Source of the DNA: Bacteriovoracaceae bacterium
Lineage (GTDB): Bacteria > Bdellovibrionota > Bacteriovoracia > Bacteriovoracales > Bacteriovoracaceae
Length of the DNA stretch: 64,000 bases
Assembly (NCBI GenBank): GCA_019752535.1
Contig: JAIEMA010000007.1
Coordinates: 1-64,000 of the forward strand
Direction of reading: 5' to 3'
The translations under genes were made by a program, and so were the position numbers. This document shows, one piece after another, positions 38,819 through 48,611 of this stretch. The notes under the pieces were generated by a model that searched no databases, was not told where the DNA came from, and worked only from the letters and a program-made list of their open reading frames with translations. Every line of letters starts with the position of its first letter. Within the stretch, counting starts at the first letter, position 1.

Positions 38819-40729
38819 ATGAAGTTTCTTTTGATTGCCCTCATTTTAGCCGTGAGCCCTAGGGGATATGCAGGTCTTTGCGAAAATAGACGTGCGCCCA
38901 CAATCGCTGAACAATTGGCCAACTTAGAGTTAAAAACAGAACTTGATCTGATCAATTTAGATCTTTTTGAGGGTGGTAGCATCGTTTCAGGTTACCAATA
39001 TGAAGTAGAGCCAGCCTACAATAACGGACTTTATGCCCGTACAGACAGTTGGAAGATAGGGGTTAGTGCAATCCCGAGTACGGCTAGTCATTTAGCAGAA
39101 GATTTAACAGCGACATTTGGTCTCGGCGCAAAGTTTTCAGCTGAAGCAAGCTTTATCAGATTCTTCAATGATCCGTGCAAAGCAGAAACTGTAAAGCCCT
39201 ATACTCCAAAGAGAATTCCTCTTAAGGCCAGTACAGCGATAGGTTCCAAATTTAAAATAGGCGACTATTTTATCTTTAAGTCTCGCTTAGGCTTTGTCGT
39301 CAGCCTCGATATTCTTAAACTCTTGGGAGATCCTCTTTGGAATATGGGCGTGGATGCAAGCTATCTGATTGAAGGAAATTATCAAGTTCATATCGTGAGA
39401 ATTGATGAAAGCCATGTACGTCTTAAAATAGTGGCCCGAAGAGGAAAAGACGGGGCATTAGGTTTAGGCGTGGGGTGGGGTGGAGAATTCGATGTCTTTG
39501 GTATCTCGCTCCTTGATAGACAAGTCAAAAGACAAGTGAATCCAAAACCTTTAAAGGTGTCTTATCATGATACCAATGCCCAAGTCTTTCTAATCGATTA
39601 CATTCTTGATTTGTCTGATTCAGAAGTGGCCTCTGCTTATGATCTGCTTCTAAAGAAAGCTCAAGCTTTTGAAAATCTTAAATTAGCTGCGCCTTTTAGA
39701 GATGAGAGCACATTAGAAGGTGAATTAATTCTCGATTTAGAGTCAATTGAATCAATCTATAGAAGAGATTTTCAAAATAATAATGTGAAAAGAGTAAAAC
39801 GGAATCTTCGCTCATCTTCAAGACAAGATGGAAGATCATTTGGTTTAAACTTAGGAAATAAAATATTGGGTTTGGAGTATGATGCTACAGCTTCAGCAAG
39901 CCGAGTCACATTAAGAAAGCCAGATGATTCACTTGAAAGATTCTTACTGAAATCTTATGACAGGACCTATGACGGCCACTTCCTTTGGTCATTCACAAGA
40001 CTTTTCTCGAAGAGAAGTGTCGAAGTGCTGCTGAAATCTGAAGAGGGATTTGAGAAGCTAGAAGCCTTAAACATTGTCCAAACTTTTGAGATGAAGGATA
40101 AGAGTCTAGATCGAAGAGAATTTGACGATTTGAAAGTCGCCATCAAGAAAGCATTGCCAACCAGCATCTATCAAGAGATTGATTTTTCAACTTGGAAGCA
40201 AGAGAAGAGAGAGAAAGTTAAAAACTTTGGTTACCGCTTTCAGTTGGTGATGGGACCTGAGGTGATTTTTAATACGCCCCATATGAATAGAAGTGAGATC
40301 ATTGATCTCTATAGAGACTACATAATGTCTAAGAATTTCAGCTCGGATGACTTTTACAAGACGAGTAACAGTGAAGACCAACTCAATAGAAGCCAAGACC
40401 GCTTTACTAGCGCGCTCTATCATATTGCTTCAAAATTGAGCATCGCCTCAGATCGATCTGTTTCTGACGTTGCTAGACTTGAAGCCTTCATGGATCTGAG
40501 AAACAACACTCTGTTCTCGCAAACAGGTATTGGATTTCTTATGACATTAAATCCTGAGCAAACATTTCGCTTTGATTTGAATCTTTCTGGAAACAATAAT
40601 CGCTTAGACTTTTCAAAAGGTGATGAATCGGTAGCAAGTTTTTATCGTCAAATATTGACTATTAAAGCAGCACTGGATGATGAAGGTCTCAATCTAAGAA
40701 GAGAAGCTGAATCGATTGGCCATCATTAA
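38819..40729 (+). CDS. Large secreted protein, unknown
   Basis: The 636-residue product has a signal peptide (FLLIALILAVSPRGYAG) and no lipobox. The mature part mixes Gly-rich beta segments (LGLGVGWGGEFDVFG, SFGLNLGNKILGLEYD) with long charged helices. Only two Cys occur early. I recognise no family; a periplasmic or outer-membrane-associated protein is likely. The ATG at 38819 lacks a strong Shine-Dalgarno. It follows the cyclase gene after 57 bases and ends directly against the convergent STAS-CheX gene. Confidence 0.55.
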   Translation: MKFLLIALILAVSPRGYAGLCENRRAPTIAEQLANLELKTELDLINLDLFEGGSIVSGYQYEVEPAYNNGLYARTDSWKIGVSAIPSTASHLAEDLTATFGLGAKFSAEASFIRFFNDPCKAETVKPYTPKRIPLKASTAIGSKFKIGDYFIFKSRLGFVVSLDILKLLGDPLWNMGVDASYLIEGNYQVHIVRIDESHVRLKIVARRGKDGALGLGVGWGGEFDVFGISLLDRQVKRQVNPKPLKVSYHDTNAQVFLIDYILDLSDSEVASAYDLLLKKAQAFENLKLAAPFRDESTLEGELILDLESIESIYRRDFQNNNVKRVKRNLRSSSRQDGRSFGLNLGNKILGLEYDATASASRVTLRKPDDSLERFLLKSYDRTYDGHFLWSFTRLFSKRSVEVLLKSEEGFEKLEALNIVQTFEMKDKSLDRREFDDLKVAIKKALPTSIYQEIDFSTWKQEKREKVKNFGYRFQLVMGPEVIFNTPHMNRSEIIDLYRDYIMSKNFSSDDFYKTSNSEDQLNRSQDRFTSALYHIASKLSIASDRSVSDVARLEAFMDLRNNTLFSQTGIGFLMTLNPEQTFRFDLNLSGNNNRLDFSKGDESVASFYRQILTIKAALDDEGLNLRREAESIGHH

Positions 40730-41560
40730 TTACTTAGATATACAGATCTCGACAAAAAAGCCACCGACATTGCTAGAAAATGGAACCGAAATAACGGTAC
40801 CTTTCGACATGGATTGAATGGTGTGGTCTTTTCCTGAGATAACAGTCGGAATCGCCATTTGAATGCCATAGCCTTTATCATTAAGAACGGCTTTGGCTTG
40901 TCCAAATATCATATTCGTAATTTCTCCAGCTCCATCAATGATATCTTGTGTGAGTTCTTGATAACTCTCTCCAAGCATCTTTGAAATAATGTTCAAAAAG
41001 GTTTTTTCAGGGAAGCTGATTACGACACAACCATTGAATGTCTCACTGACAACACCAATGACTCCTGAGATGTCACCGCTGCCCTTTGTCGCAGGATTTT
41101 TGATAAAGATTTTCCCAGCGACGGCATCGACTTGGGATTGAACCTTCAAAACATGGAGAGTGGCATCTAGGAATGGATTTATAAAGTCTGTGTCTAGCAT
41201 TTTATTTTTGATCAAACCAAATTCAGTTTGAGCATCCCTTATGTTGGCGCAGATGGTGAAAGCCGTATCAAGGCCTTCTTTTTTTAATTCATTGCGCATT
41301 TGTGGTTTGACTAAAATTAAGCACATCTTTTTCTGAAGTGCCTTGAGATCGGTTTGTACTTTTAAAAGCCATCTCCACCAACCCATAGAAACACTTACTG
41401 CATGTTCTAGGTTTATGGCGATATGGGCCTGTTGGGTTGTATATTGAGAGAACACATCTTCATAACCTTTAAGATTGTCATTGTGAAGGACACCAAAAAG
41501 TTGAAGCGTGAGAAAGCCCTCACTTGTATGAACTTTGCATGGGTAATCGGCTGCACTCAT
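40730..41560 (-). CDS. STAS-like plus CheX-like chemotaxis phosphatase
   Basis: The 276 residues comprise an N-terminal STAS-like domain (about 1-105, HIAINLEHAVSV and a following helix) and a C-terminal CheX/CheC-type domain (about 125-276). The phosphatase signature is in the helix DGAGEITNMIFGQAKAVL (E-x2-N), which in CheX removes phosphate from CheY-P. The strands GCVVISFPEKT and GTVISVPFSS fit the CheX fold. It overlaps the HD-GYP gene by 4 bases, whose operon begins with a CheY. It is a candidate signal terminator for that CheY. Confidence 0.75.
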   Translation of the reverse strand: MSAADYPCKVHTSEGFLTLQLFGVLHNDNLKGYEDVFSQYTTQQAHIAINLEHAVSVSMGWWRWLLKVQTDLKALQKKMCLILVKPQMRNELKKEGLDTAFTICANIRDAQTEFGLIKNKMLDTDFINPFLDATLHVLKVQSQVDAVAGKIFIKNPATKGSGDISGVIGVVSETFNGCVVISFPEKTFLNIISKMLGESYQELTQDIIDGAGEITNMIFGQAKAVLNDKGYGIQMAIPTVISGKDHTIQSMSKGTVISVPFSSNVGGFFVEICISK

Positions 41561-42921
41561 GAGGTGGCTCCTCCATTTAGTACATTACGAAGTCGTCTCA
41601 GAATTTCAATATCAAGATCGGCTTGCATGGGATTATTAGTATTCAGACGATAAAGTTCTTCCATCGCCTGGGCTGGACTTAGTGTTTCTCTGCCTGGTGA
41701 AAGGCTAGTGAGGTCATCAAATGCATCAGCGATCGCTAATATTCGTGCATCACTGGTTATTTTATGATGAGTCAGACCGTCAGGAAAACCTGAACCATCA
41801 AGTTTTTCATGATGCTGGACAATGGCTTTCATGACTCGCTCTGAGAGCGCCATCCTCTTCATCCTAGCAATGTCTATGGAGAGCTTTGGATGCTTCTCCC
41901 ATGCTTCACGTAGTGTAGGGGTTAATCCCTCTGGATTCATTTGTGCCGCTTCGAGTGGAAGGCCAGTTACACCTACATCATGAAGTAGACCTGCTAAAGC
42001 TAGCTCTTCAGGCTTTTCCACTGCTAAGGCCATGCCAAAGAGAGCAGCGTAAGTCGATGTGTTACTGAGGTGAGAGTAGAAGTCGCTTTCTGAATTCACC
42101 ATTAATTCTAATTTTGAAAGAATATCTGGATTGTTATTTTTCACAATCAGCTTAATAACATTTTTCATCTCTTCAAGGAGAGCCTTCGATTTGCCAAAAG
42201 TGTTCTCTTTTGTATCCATGATAAACATGTCAGAAACGAGTTCTCTCACACCACTTTCCATTCTTTTTTTTCTTTCCGTTTCGCTTATATCACCCTCACG
42301 TCCAATCTCTGTTAGTCTGGCCGCCGTATATTGATAAAATTTATCAATATCATCTTTGTGAACAAAAAGAGTGTTGTGGCTATTTTCTTTGATCTTATTA
42401 AGCTTTGATTCTGAGATCGGTTCACCGCTTTGGGCTACAGAGATAAGCTTTCCATTTAAAGGGAGATAAGCCCTGAGCCCAAAATCCAGCTCTTTCCCAG
42501 GATGAAGGTCTAAGACCTGGACGGCACAATAATCTCGCAGCTCTGGAATTTTTGTAAAAAGTGATTCAGCCTTTAGGGCCCTTCCGAAATCATTTTTCTC
42601 CCATGGCAGGAGAAAGGCGTTGTTAAAGCCATTCTTGATAAGTTTCTTTTTATCATAAGTTGCTTTATCAGTTGTAAGAAAGAAGAGTGGTGTGTCCGGA
42701 AGAACCATTCTTAACGTCTGAGCGAGCTCAAGAGTAGAGATTTCGTTCCCTGGTGGAAGACAAGCCACCGCAGAAGGTAGTGGATTTGGTGGATCCATCA
42801 TCTTCTCTAGATCATAGGGTTCGAATTTTACAACATCTGCTATAGACCTAAGCTCATCCGGCACATCTTTCGGATCTGAGGCATAGATAATAATAGATAT
42901 CGAATCAGTCTTTTCACTCAT
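41557..42921 (-). CDS. HD-GYP-type phosphodiesterase
   Basis: The 454-residue protein has a C-terminal HD-GYP domain (about 265-440): HLSNTSTYAALFG, LLHDVGVTGLP, KHPKLSIDIAR, then HHEKLDGSGFPDG. The last signature is HHExxDGSGYP with Phe for Tyr; other ligands are kept, so cyclic di-GMP hydrolysis is plausible. The N-terminal 250 residues have a receiver-like strand order (DTPLFFLTTDKATY) without clear phosphorylation residues, then a PilZ-like or DUF3391-like region (YLPLNGKLISVAQSGEPI). Between cheY and STAS-cheX in a coupled operon, it ties chemotaxis to cyclic di-GMP. Confidence 0.82.
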   Translation of the reverse strand: MSEKTDSISIIIYASDPKDVPDELRSIADVVKFEPYDLEKMMDPPNPLPSAVACLPPGNEISTLELAQTLRMVLPDTPLFFLTTDKATYDKKKLIKNGFNNAFLLPWEKNDFGRALKAESLFTKIPELRDYCAVQVLDLHPGKELDFGLRAYLPLNGKLISVAQSGEPISESKLNKIKENSHNTLFVHKDDIDKFYQYTAARLTEIGREGDISETERKKRMESGVRELVSDMFIMDTKENTFGKSKALLEEMKNVIKLIVKNNNPDILSKLELMVNSESDFYSHLSNTSTYAALFGMALAVEKPEELALAGLLHDVGVTGLPLEAAQMNPEGLTPTLREAWEKHPKLSIDIARMKRMALSERVMKAIVQHHEKLDGSGFPDGLTHHKITSDARILAIADAFDDLTSLSPGRETLSPAQAMEELYRLNTNNPMQADLDIEILRRLRNVLNGGATS

Positions 42922-43313
42922 GCTGCGTATTTTTTATGAACGGCTTCAAGTTTAGTTTTTAAATCATCTTGGTTGAAGGGTTTAACGATATATTGATCAA
43001 CCCCTGCTTTCATCGCCTCAACCACCTGGTGCTGTTCTGCTTCTGCTGTGACAAGCACAAAAGGAGTTTTCGCTAGGCGACCATCAGAGCGAAGTCTTTT
43101 GAGTAGATCAAGCCCGGTGCAATTGGGCATGTTCCAATCCGAGATAATAAGTCCAAAAGGTGAGGGGGCATTGGAAAGTGCTTCCCATGCGATAGTACCG
43201 TCTGCAGCCTCAGTAATATCAGTGAAGCCTAACTCTTTACATACTTTGCTGACGAGCTTTCTCATTGTCATCATGTCGTCGACAACTAAGATTCTTGTTT
43301 TTGGATCAAACAT
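42918..43313 (-). CDS. CheY-like response regulator
   Basis: The 131-residue protein is a single receiver domain close to CheY: ILVVDDMMTMRKLV with the acid pair, SDWNMPNCTGL with the phosphorylated Asp near residue 57, VLVTAEA and the Lys in YIVKPFN. ATG 43313 has AAGGAG upstream and is preferred over the in-frame start 8 codons earlier. It heads the operon with the HD-GYP and STAS-CheX genes and diverges from the cheA operon. Confidence 0.88.
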   Translation of the reverse strand: MFDPKTRILVVDDMMTMRKLVSKVCKELGFTDITEAADGTIAWEALSNAPSPFGLIISDWNMPNCTGLDLLKRLRSDGRLAKTPFVLVTAEAEQHQVVEAMKAGVDQYIVKPFNQDDLKTKLEAVHKKYAA

Positions 43314-43619
43314 AAAAATTCTCCTTGTGAGCCTCATCTATCGGACATTATATCTCTAAAACATAAGTTGATTTTTTCCAAAATCCAAAAGACTGAAAGG
43401 AGGTCAGGGGAAGTGATGACAAATGTCATCTCCGATTTTTTTTTATTTAGAGTTAATAAAAAGATCTAAATACTTTTTCAATCTATTTAAAAATGCCGAA
43501 TTTTTTTGACAAAAATCAATTCCAAACTGAAGAAGAATAACGGCAAAAAAACCTCTCTTTGTTTTAAATTTGTTCCGATGTTGAAATGGCTTGGACGCAC
43601 TTTAGACAAAGGAATGTGA
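43314..43619. promoter_or_regulatory. Divergent cheY/cheA promoter region, 306 bases
   Basis: For the minus-strand operon, a TATAAT (43347-43352 on the complement) gives a start about 27 bases before ATG 43313. A dyad GATGACA-AA-TGTCATC (43415-43430) near the middle could be an operator. Toward cheA the sequence is AT-rich with poly-T runs (43436-43444, 43501-43507) and AAGGA before ATG 43620; no clear sigma-28 or sigma-54 promoter was found. Confidence 0.5.
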
Positions 43620-46526
43620 ATGGAATTCAGTGATGCAGACTTTCAGGAGTTCAAACAAGAGGCTTTTGACTTACTAGATGATGCAGAAAAATCATTGTTA
43701 GCAATGTCAAAAGGGGAGAGCCTTAAGAAACATTTTGACCCAATCTTTAGAGCTTTTCATAGCGTAAAGGGTGCGGCCGGAATGATGAGCCTTGATGTTT
43801 TGCAGGCTCATATGCATGAACTTGAAAGCTTTTTTACAACCGTTAAAGATGAAAATTCCCTGCCTGCAGATGTTATTGATCGTCTTCTGCAGGGTTGTGA
43901 TGGTGCTAGAAGAATCCTCAATGGTGAGACTATTGAAAAGCCAGCTCCAAAAGAGGCTCCTGTTTCACAAAGTGCACTCAACGAATTCTTCTCTGAGGCA
44001 AAGGAAATTCTACAGAGGACTGAGTCGTCTTTGAATTCTGCTGAAAAAGACATGGCGAAGGGCCTTGATGTGGATGCCTTCTACCGTGATATTCACACTA
44101 TTAAAGGATCATCTGCACTCTTTGGCTACCGCTCACTCGCTGAGTTGACTCATTGTCTTGAAACTAGAATGGAGAAGCTTCGTGCTGGCGAAGAGTCATT
44201 ATCTCAAGGTCTTCTCGATATCCTCTTTAAGTGTTTAGTAGTGATGGAAGAGCTTCTGAAATCACCAGATGCCTCACATATTGATCTTGAATACTTAAAA
44301 GTCGTTTTAAATGAACAGAGTTTTTCTAGAACAGAAGAAATAAAAATAGTTCCACAGGAGATACCTATGAGCGAACCAGTTCAGGTTGCCCCAGAGGCAA
44401 TCAAGGAATCTGCACAGCCAGTAGCAAGTGCTGAGGCAGAAGCTAATCAAACACTAAGAGTTTCAGTTGGAGTCCTTGACCGACTCATGACATTAATTGG
44501 TGAGATGGTTCTCGTGAGAAATCAAGTCATCCAATACACCAACAAACACGATGATCTAGAATTCATTAATCTCTCTCAGCGTTTAGATGTTGTGACTAGT
44601 GAAGTTCAAGGTGAGGTGATGAAGACAAGAATGCAGCCGATTGGAACGATTTTAAATAAATTTCAAAGAGTTGTTCGTGATGTCTCAAAAGACTTAGGCA
44701 AAAAAATAGATCTAGCTTTCGAAGGAACAGATACAGAGTTAGATAAAGCTTTGCTTGAAGCAGTGAAAGATCCTTTGATGCACATTGTGAGAAATGCCTG
44801 TGATCACGGATTAGAGACTCCGGCCGATCGATTGAAAGCTGGTAAAAGTGAAACTGGAAATCTTTTGATTCGCTCTTATCATGAAGGCGGTCAGGTCATT
44901 ATCGAGATTGCAGACGATGGTAAAGGCCTCTCTCGCGAGAAGTTAGCGCAAAAGGCAGTGGAGAAAGGGTTAGTGACCGCAGAGAAGGTTGCTAACATGA
45001 GTGAGAAAGATATCCAAGGTTTTATCTTTGCCGCAGGATTTTCCACCGCTGCAGCTGTGACTAATCTTTCAGGTCGTGGTGTAGGAATGGATGTCGTAAA
45101 GAAAAACATTGAAAAAATCGGTGGTATGGTTGAGCTCGAGTCGACATATGGGAAAGGAACAAAGCTTCGCTTAAAAATTCCACTCACTTTGGCGATTGTT
45201 CCAGCGATGGTCGTTCGTTGTGGAGAAGGTAAATTTGCTATCCCTCAAGTGAAACTCGTAGAGCTTGTCCTGCTTGAGAAAGATAAAACAGGTGCTCGTT
45301 TAGAAACTCTTCAGGGGCGACCAGTCTTTAGATTAAGAGGCAAGCTTCTTCCAATAATTGATCTCGATGAAGTTCTTAGTGGAAAACCAAGAGAGAAGGC
45401 TCGTAACGAAGATGAGATGACAAATATTGTTGTGGTCAATGGCGAAGGAATGACGTTTGGAGTGATTGTTGATGAGGTGCTAGATACAGCAGATATTGTT
45501 GTTAAACCACTTAACAAACTCCTTAAATCGCTCTCTCTTTATTCTGGTGCAACGGTTCTTGGAGATGGCTCTATTTCATTAATTCTTGATATTGGCGGCA
45601 TCTCTCAAATGCAGCATTTAACAGCTGATGGAATCAATGAAGAGCAAACGAAAAAAGTTAAAGTTGCAACCAATTCTGATATGAACGAGTTTCTACTGGT
45701 GGGCGCTTGTTCTGAAGCGAAGCATGCCATCCCACTTGCGATGGTTCAGCGAATGGAAGAATTTGATGCCAACCTTGTTGAGGTCTCTGGTGATGTCAAT
45801 GTCATCCGATACCGCGATAGCATTTTACCAATTGTCTCAATCTCCAAAGCTCTCGGCTATAAAGAGAAGTCAGGAGTTGTGAAAGATAAAATCTCAGTGA
45901 TTGTCACTCGATTAGGAACTCGTTCAGTAGGAGTTGAAGTTGAAGAAATATTTGATGTTATTACTACTGATGCAACAATCAACGATTCCGTTCATGACCG
46001 TCCTGGAATCATGGGCAACATTGTTCATAATGATGAAGTTGTTGTCGTCGTCGATACACTTCGTGCGATGGATGCCTTCCCGTTTCTGAGAGCAAATAAC
46101 GAAAAGAGGGCGAACAGCAAAAAAAGATCTGGAGCCAAAATTCTGTTTGCTGAAGATACCGACTTCTTTAGACGTCATGTGGGTCAGCTCTTACAGAAGA
46201 ATGGATATGACGTGCTCACAGCTGAAAACGGTAAGCAGGCCCTTTCTTTCCTGCAAGCATCTGAAGGAAGCGGCGAGTTTGATCTCTTGCTCTCTGATAT
46301 TGAAATGCCTGAGATGAACGGAATGCAGTTGGCTAAAGCGGTCAGAGCTGAGTCTCGCTTCAAAGAGCTTCCGATGATCGCTTTGACCACAAGATTTAAT
46401 GATGTCTCTGTTAAAGAAGGTAAAGAGGCTGGATTTAATAGATACCTTGAAAAACTAAATCCAGAAAATTTGTTAGAAGAAATTTCAAAAATATTAGCGA
46501 GTGAAGACAAAAGGAGGGTCGCATGA
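43620..46526 (+). CDS. cheA: Chemotaxis histidine kinase, hybrid with two HPt and a receiver
   Basis: The 968 residues show, in order, HPt1 (FHSVKGAAGMM, His 47), HPt2 (IHTIKGSSALFG, His 159), a variable linker, dimerisation helix (VSVGVLDRLMTLIGEMVLVRN split across the family block), HATPase with VRNACDHGLE, DDGKGL and GRGVGMD, two CheW-like regions (about 525-670 and 690-820) and a C-terminal receiver (about 840-960; FAEDTDFFRR, SDIEMPEMNG). Two phosphotransfer domains and a built-in receiver are typical of phosphorelay CheA forms. It heads the operon cheA-cheW-receptor-cheB-cheY-cheR. Confidence 0.93.
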   Translation: MEFSDADFQEFKQEAFDLLDDAEKSLLAMSKGESLKKHFDPIFRAFHSVKGAAGMMSLDVLQAHMHELESFFTTVKDENSLPADVIDRLLQGCDGARRILNGETIEKPAPKEAPVSQSALNEFFSEAKEILQRTESSLNSAEKDMAKGLDVDAFYRDIHTIKGSSALFGYRSLAELTHCLETRMEKLRAGEESLSQGLLDILFKCLVVMEELLKSPDASHIDLEYLKVVLNEQSFSRTEEIKIVPQEIPMSEPVQVAPEAIKESAQPVASAEAEANQTLRVSVGVLDRLMTLIGEMVLVRNQVIQYTNKHDDLEFINLSQRLDVVTSEVQGEVMKTRMQPIGTILNKFQRVVRDVSKDLGKKIDLAFEGTDTELDKALLEAVKDPLMHIVRNACDHGLETPADRLKAGKSETGNLLIRSYHEGGQVIIEIADDGKGLSREKLAQKAVEKGLVTAEKVANMSEKDIQGFIFAAGFSTAAAVTNLSGRGVGMDVVKKNIEKIGGMVELESTYGKGTKLRLKIPLTLAIVPAMVVRCGEGKFAIPQVKLVELVLLEKDKTGARLETLQGRPVFRLRGKLLPIIDLDEVLSGKPREKARNEDEMTNIVVVNGEGMTFGVIVDEVLDTADIVVKPLNKLLKSLSLYSGATVLGDGSISLILDIGGISQMQHLTADGINEEQTKKVKVATNSDMNEFLLVGACSEAKHAIPLAMVQRMEEFDANLVEVSGDVNVIRYRDSILPIVSISKALGYKEKSGVVKDKISVIVTRLGTRSVGVEVEEIFDVITTDATINDSVHDRPGIMGNIVHNDEVVVVVDTLRAMDAFPFLRANNEKRANSKKRSGAKILFAEDTDFFRRHVGQLLQKNGYDVLTAENGKQALSFLQASEGSGEFDLLLSDIEMPEMNGMQLAKAVRAESRFKELPMIALTTRFNDVSVKEGKEAGFNRYLEKLNPENLLEEISKILASEDKRRVA

Positions 46527-47002
46527 GCAGTGAAGCTATGACATTAGTAGATTCATCGAATTCGGGGCAAACGCAGTATTCAACATTTCTCGTGGCAGGC
46601 AGACTCTATGGCATTGATGTGATGTCTGTACAAGAAGTCACTATGCCTATGCCTTTGACGAATGTTCCATTGTCTCCGCCTTTTGTTAAAGGTCTCATTA
46701 ATCTTCGAGGCCAGATTTCAACGGCACTCGACTTGAGAGAGTTACTCATTCTTCCGAAGGATTCACCCGATGGAAAAATGGCCGTAGTCTGCAAACATGA
46801 AGATTGTCTTGTTTCTCTCTTAATTGATCAAATCTGTGACGTCGTCGGAGTGAGTAATGAATCATTCGAACGCACGCCAGATACGATTGATCCTGATGCA
46901 CGAAGATTCTTTAAAGGAGTGCACAAGCTTCCTGAAAATATATTAACTGTAATTGATGTAAAAAGTATTTTTCACTCACTAAACGATAAAAAAGGAAACT
47001 AA
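46523..47002 (+). CDS. cheW: Chemotaxis coupling protein
   Basis: CheW links receptors to CheA. The 159 residues have the CheW fold with [35 protein letters not shown] (conserved N-LRG) and DQICDVVGV. The ATG overlaps the cheA stop (ATGA), with AGGAGG nine bases upstream. Short N-terminal extension of about 15 residues; otherwise normal length. Confidence 0.93.
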   Translation: MSSEAMTLVDSSNSGQTQYSTFLVAGRLYGIDVMSVQEVTMPMPLTNVPLSPPFVKGLINLRGQISTALDLRELLILPKDSPDGKMAVVCKHEDCLVSLLIDQICDVVGVSNESFERTPDTIDPDARRFFKGVHKLPENILTVIDVKSIFHSLNDKKGN

Positions 47003-47003
47003 T

Positions 47004-48611
47004 ATGACACGTAAAACACCAAGCCCAAAGAAGACCGCTCCAGTAAAAACAAAATCAGGCAGTGACGCCGATTTTGTCCTAGATGCGTTAAGCAAGTCCC
47101 AGGCCATTATTGAATTCAATCTTGATGGCACTGTTTTGTATGCGAATGATAATTTTTGTCAGGCTTTAGGATATTCGCTTGATGATATTAAAGGAAAGCA
47201 TCATAGGATTTTCTGTGATGAGAAATATACTAACTCTCAAGCGTATAAAGATTTCTGGTCAAAGCTTAATCGTGGTGAATTTGATGCAGGCGAATACCGC
47301 CGCATTACAAAGACAGGTCAAGATATTTGGATTCAGGCGTCTTATAATCCCGTTTTTGATAAAAATGGAAAGTGTTTTAAAGTAGTAAAATCGGCTTCTG
47401 ATGTCACAAAGCAAAAACTTCAGACAGCAATCTATCAAGCTAAAGTTGATGCCATCAATAAATCTCAAGCAGTGATTGAGTTCACACCAGATGGCACTAT
47501 CGTTGATGCGAATGATAACTTCCTTAATACCCTAGGCTATAGTCTCTCAGAAGTGAAAGGTCGTCATCACCGCATGTTCTGTGATCCAAGCTATACAAGC
47601 TCTCAAGAATATCGTCAGTTCTGGGAAAAGCTTGGGCGCGGTGAGTTTGATGCTGCTCAATACCTTCGCTTCGGCAAAGGGGGGAAACAAATTTGGATTC
47701 AAGCTTCATACAACCCTGTCATGAATCCAGAGGGTAAGGTCATCAGTGTTATTAAATACGCTACTGATATTACAAAAGAGAAAAATCGCCAAAAAGAAGT
47801 TGAAGAGCATATTAAGGTTTTTGAAGAGATTACCAATTCTCTCTCTGCCGCATCAGAAGAACTCACAGCGAGTGCCACTCAAATGGCCAGCATGTCTAGA
47901 CAAACAACAGATCAATCCGGAACGGCAGCATCGGCTGCAGAACAAGTTTCTGCTGGAGTTCATGTTGTGTCTTCAAACACACAACAAATGGTGACCTCAA
48001 TTAAAGAGATCGCAAAATCAGCTTCAGAATCAGCTGAGATGTCTCGCTTTACTTCGGGCAAGGCGCAAGAGACGAACACGACCATCTCTCAACTTGGTAA
48101 TAGCAGTAAAGAGATTGGTGAAGTGATCAAGGTCATTAGCTCAATCGCTCAACAGACTAACTTACTTGCACTAAACGCCACGATTGAGGCGGCTAGAGCG
48201 GCGGATGCTGGTAAAGGTTTTGCTGTTGTGGCCAATGAAGTGAAAGAGCTTGCTAAGCAAACAGCAAAAGCCACTCAAGATATTACCAATAAAATTGGCG
48301 CGATCCAACATGACTCTGAACTAGCTGTCAGTGCGATTGGTGGAATCACACAAGCGATTGAGAAATTAAATACCATCTCTGGCGCGATTGCCGCTTCTGT
48401 TGAAGAGCAAACGGCGACGACCAATGAAGTCTCTCGCGTTGTTCATGAGTCGACTGAAGGTGTTCAAGGGATCTCGAACAGTATTCGCTTAGTTTCTAAA
48501 GCTGCTGAAGAAAGTGCCGTGGCTTCTAGCCAAACACTTGAGGCTTCTCGAGGCTTAACGACTTTAGCTGAACGTTTAAAGAATCAAATCACAAAAATGA
48601 GAGCTTCATAA
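47004..48611 (+). CDS. Soluble methyl-accepting chemotaxis protein with tandem PAS (BdlA-like)
   Basis: This 535-residue receptor has no membrane segment. Two near-duplicate PAS domains (about 25-150 and 155-270) share SKSQA/NKSQA-x-IEF, DGT, GYSL, K/R-G-HHR-FCD and [10 protein letters not shown]. The signalling domain (about 290-535) contains the conserved hairpin [20 protein letters not shown]. This layout matches BdlA of Pseudomonas, which senses redox or dispersion cues. PAS ligands (FAD or heme) cannot be read from sequence. As the only receptor in the operon it is probably the main input for this CheA. Confidence 0.9.
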   Translation: MTRKTPSPKKTAPVKTKSGSDADFVLDALSKSQAIIEFNLDGTVLYANDNFCQALGYSLDDIKGKHHRIFCDEKYTNSQAYKDFWSKLNRGEFDAGEYRRITKTGQDIWIQASYNPVFDKNGKCFKVVKSASDVTKQKLQTAIYQAKVDAINKSQAVIEFTPDGTIVDANDNFLNTLGYSLSEVKGRHHRMFCDPSYTSSQEYRQFWEKLGRGEFDAAQYLRFGKGGKQIWIQASYNPVMNPEGKVISVIKYATDITKEKNRQKEVEEHIKVFEEITNSLSAASEELTASATQMASMSRQTTDQSGTAASAAEQVSAGVHVVSSNTQQMVTSIKEIAKSASESAEMSRFTSGKAQETNTTISQLGNSSKEIGEVIKVISSIAQQTNLLALNATIEAARAADAGKGFAVVANEVKELAKQTAKATQDITNKIGAIQHDSELAVSAIGGITQAIEKLNTISGAIAASVEEQTATTNEVSRVVHESTEGVQGISNSIRLVSKAAEESAVASSQTLEASRGLTTLAERLKNQITKMRAS

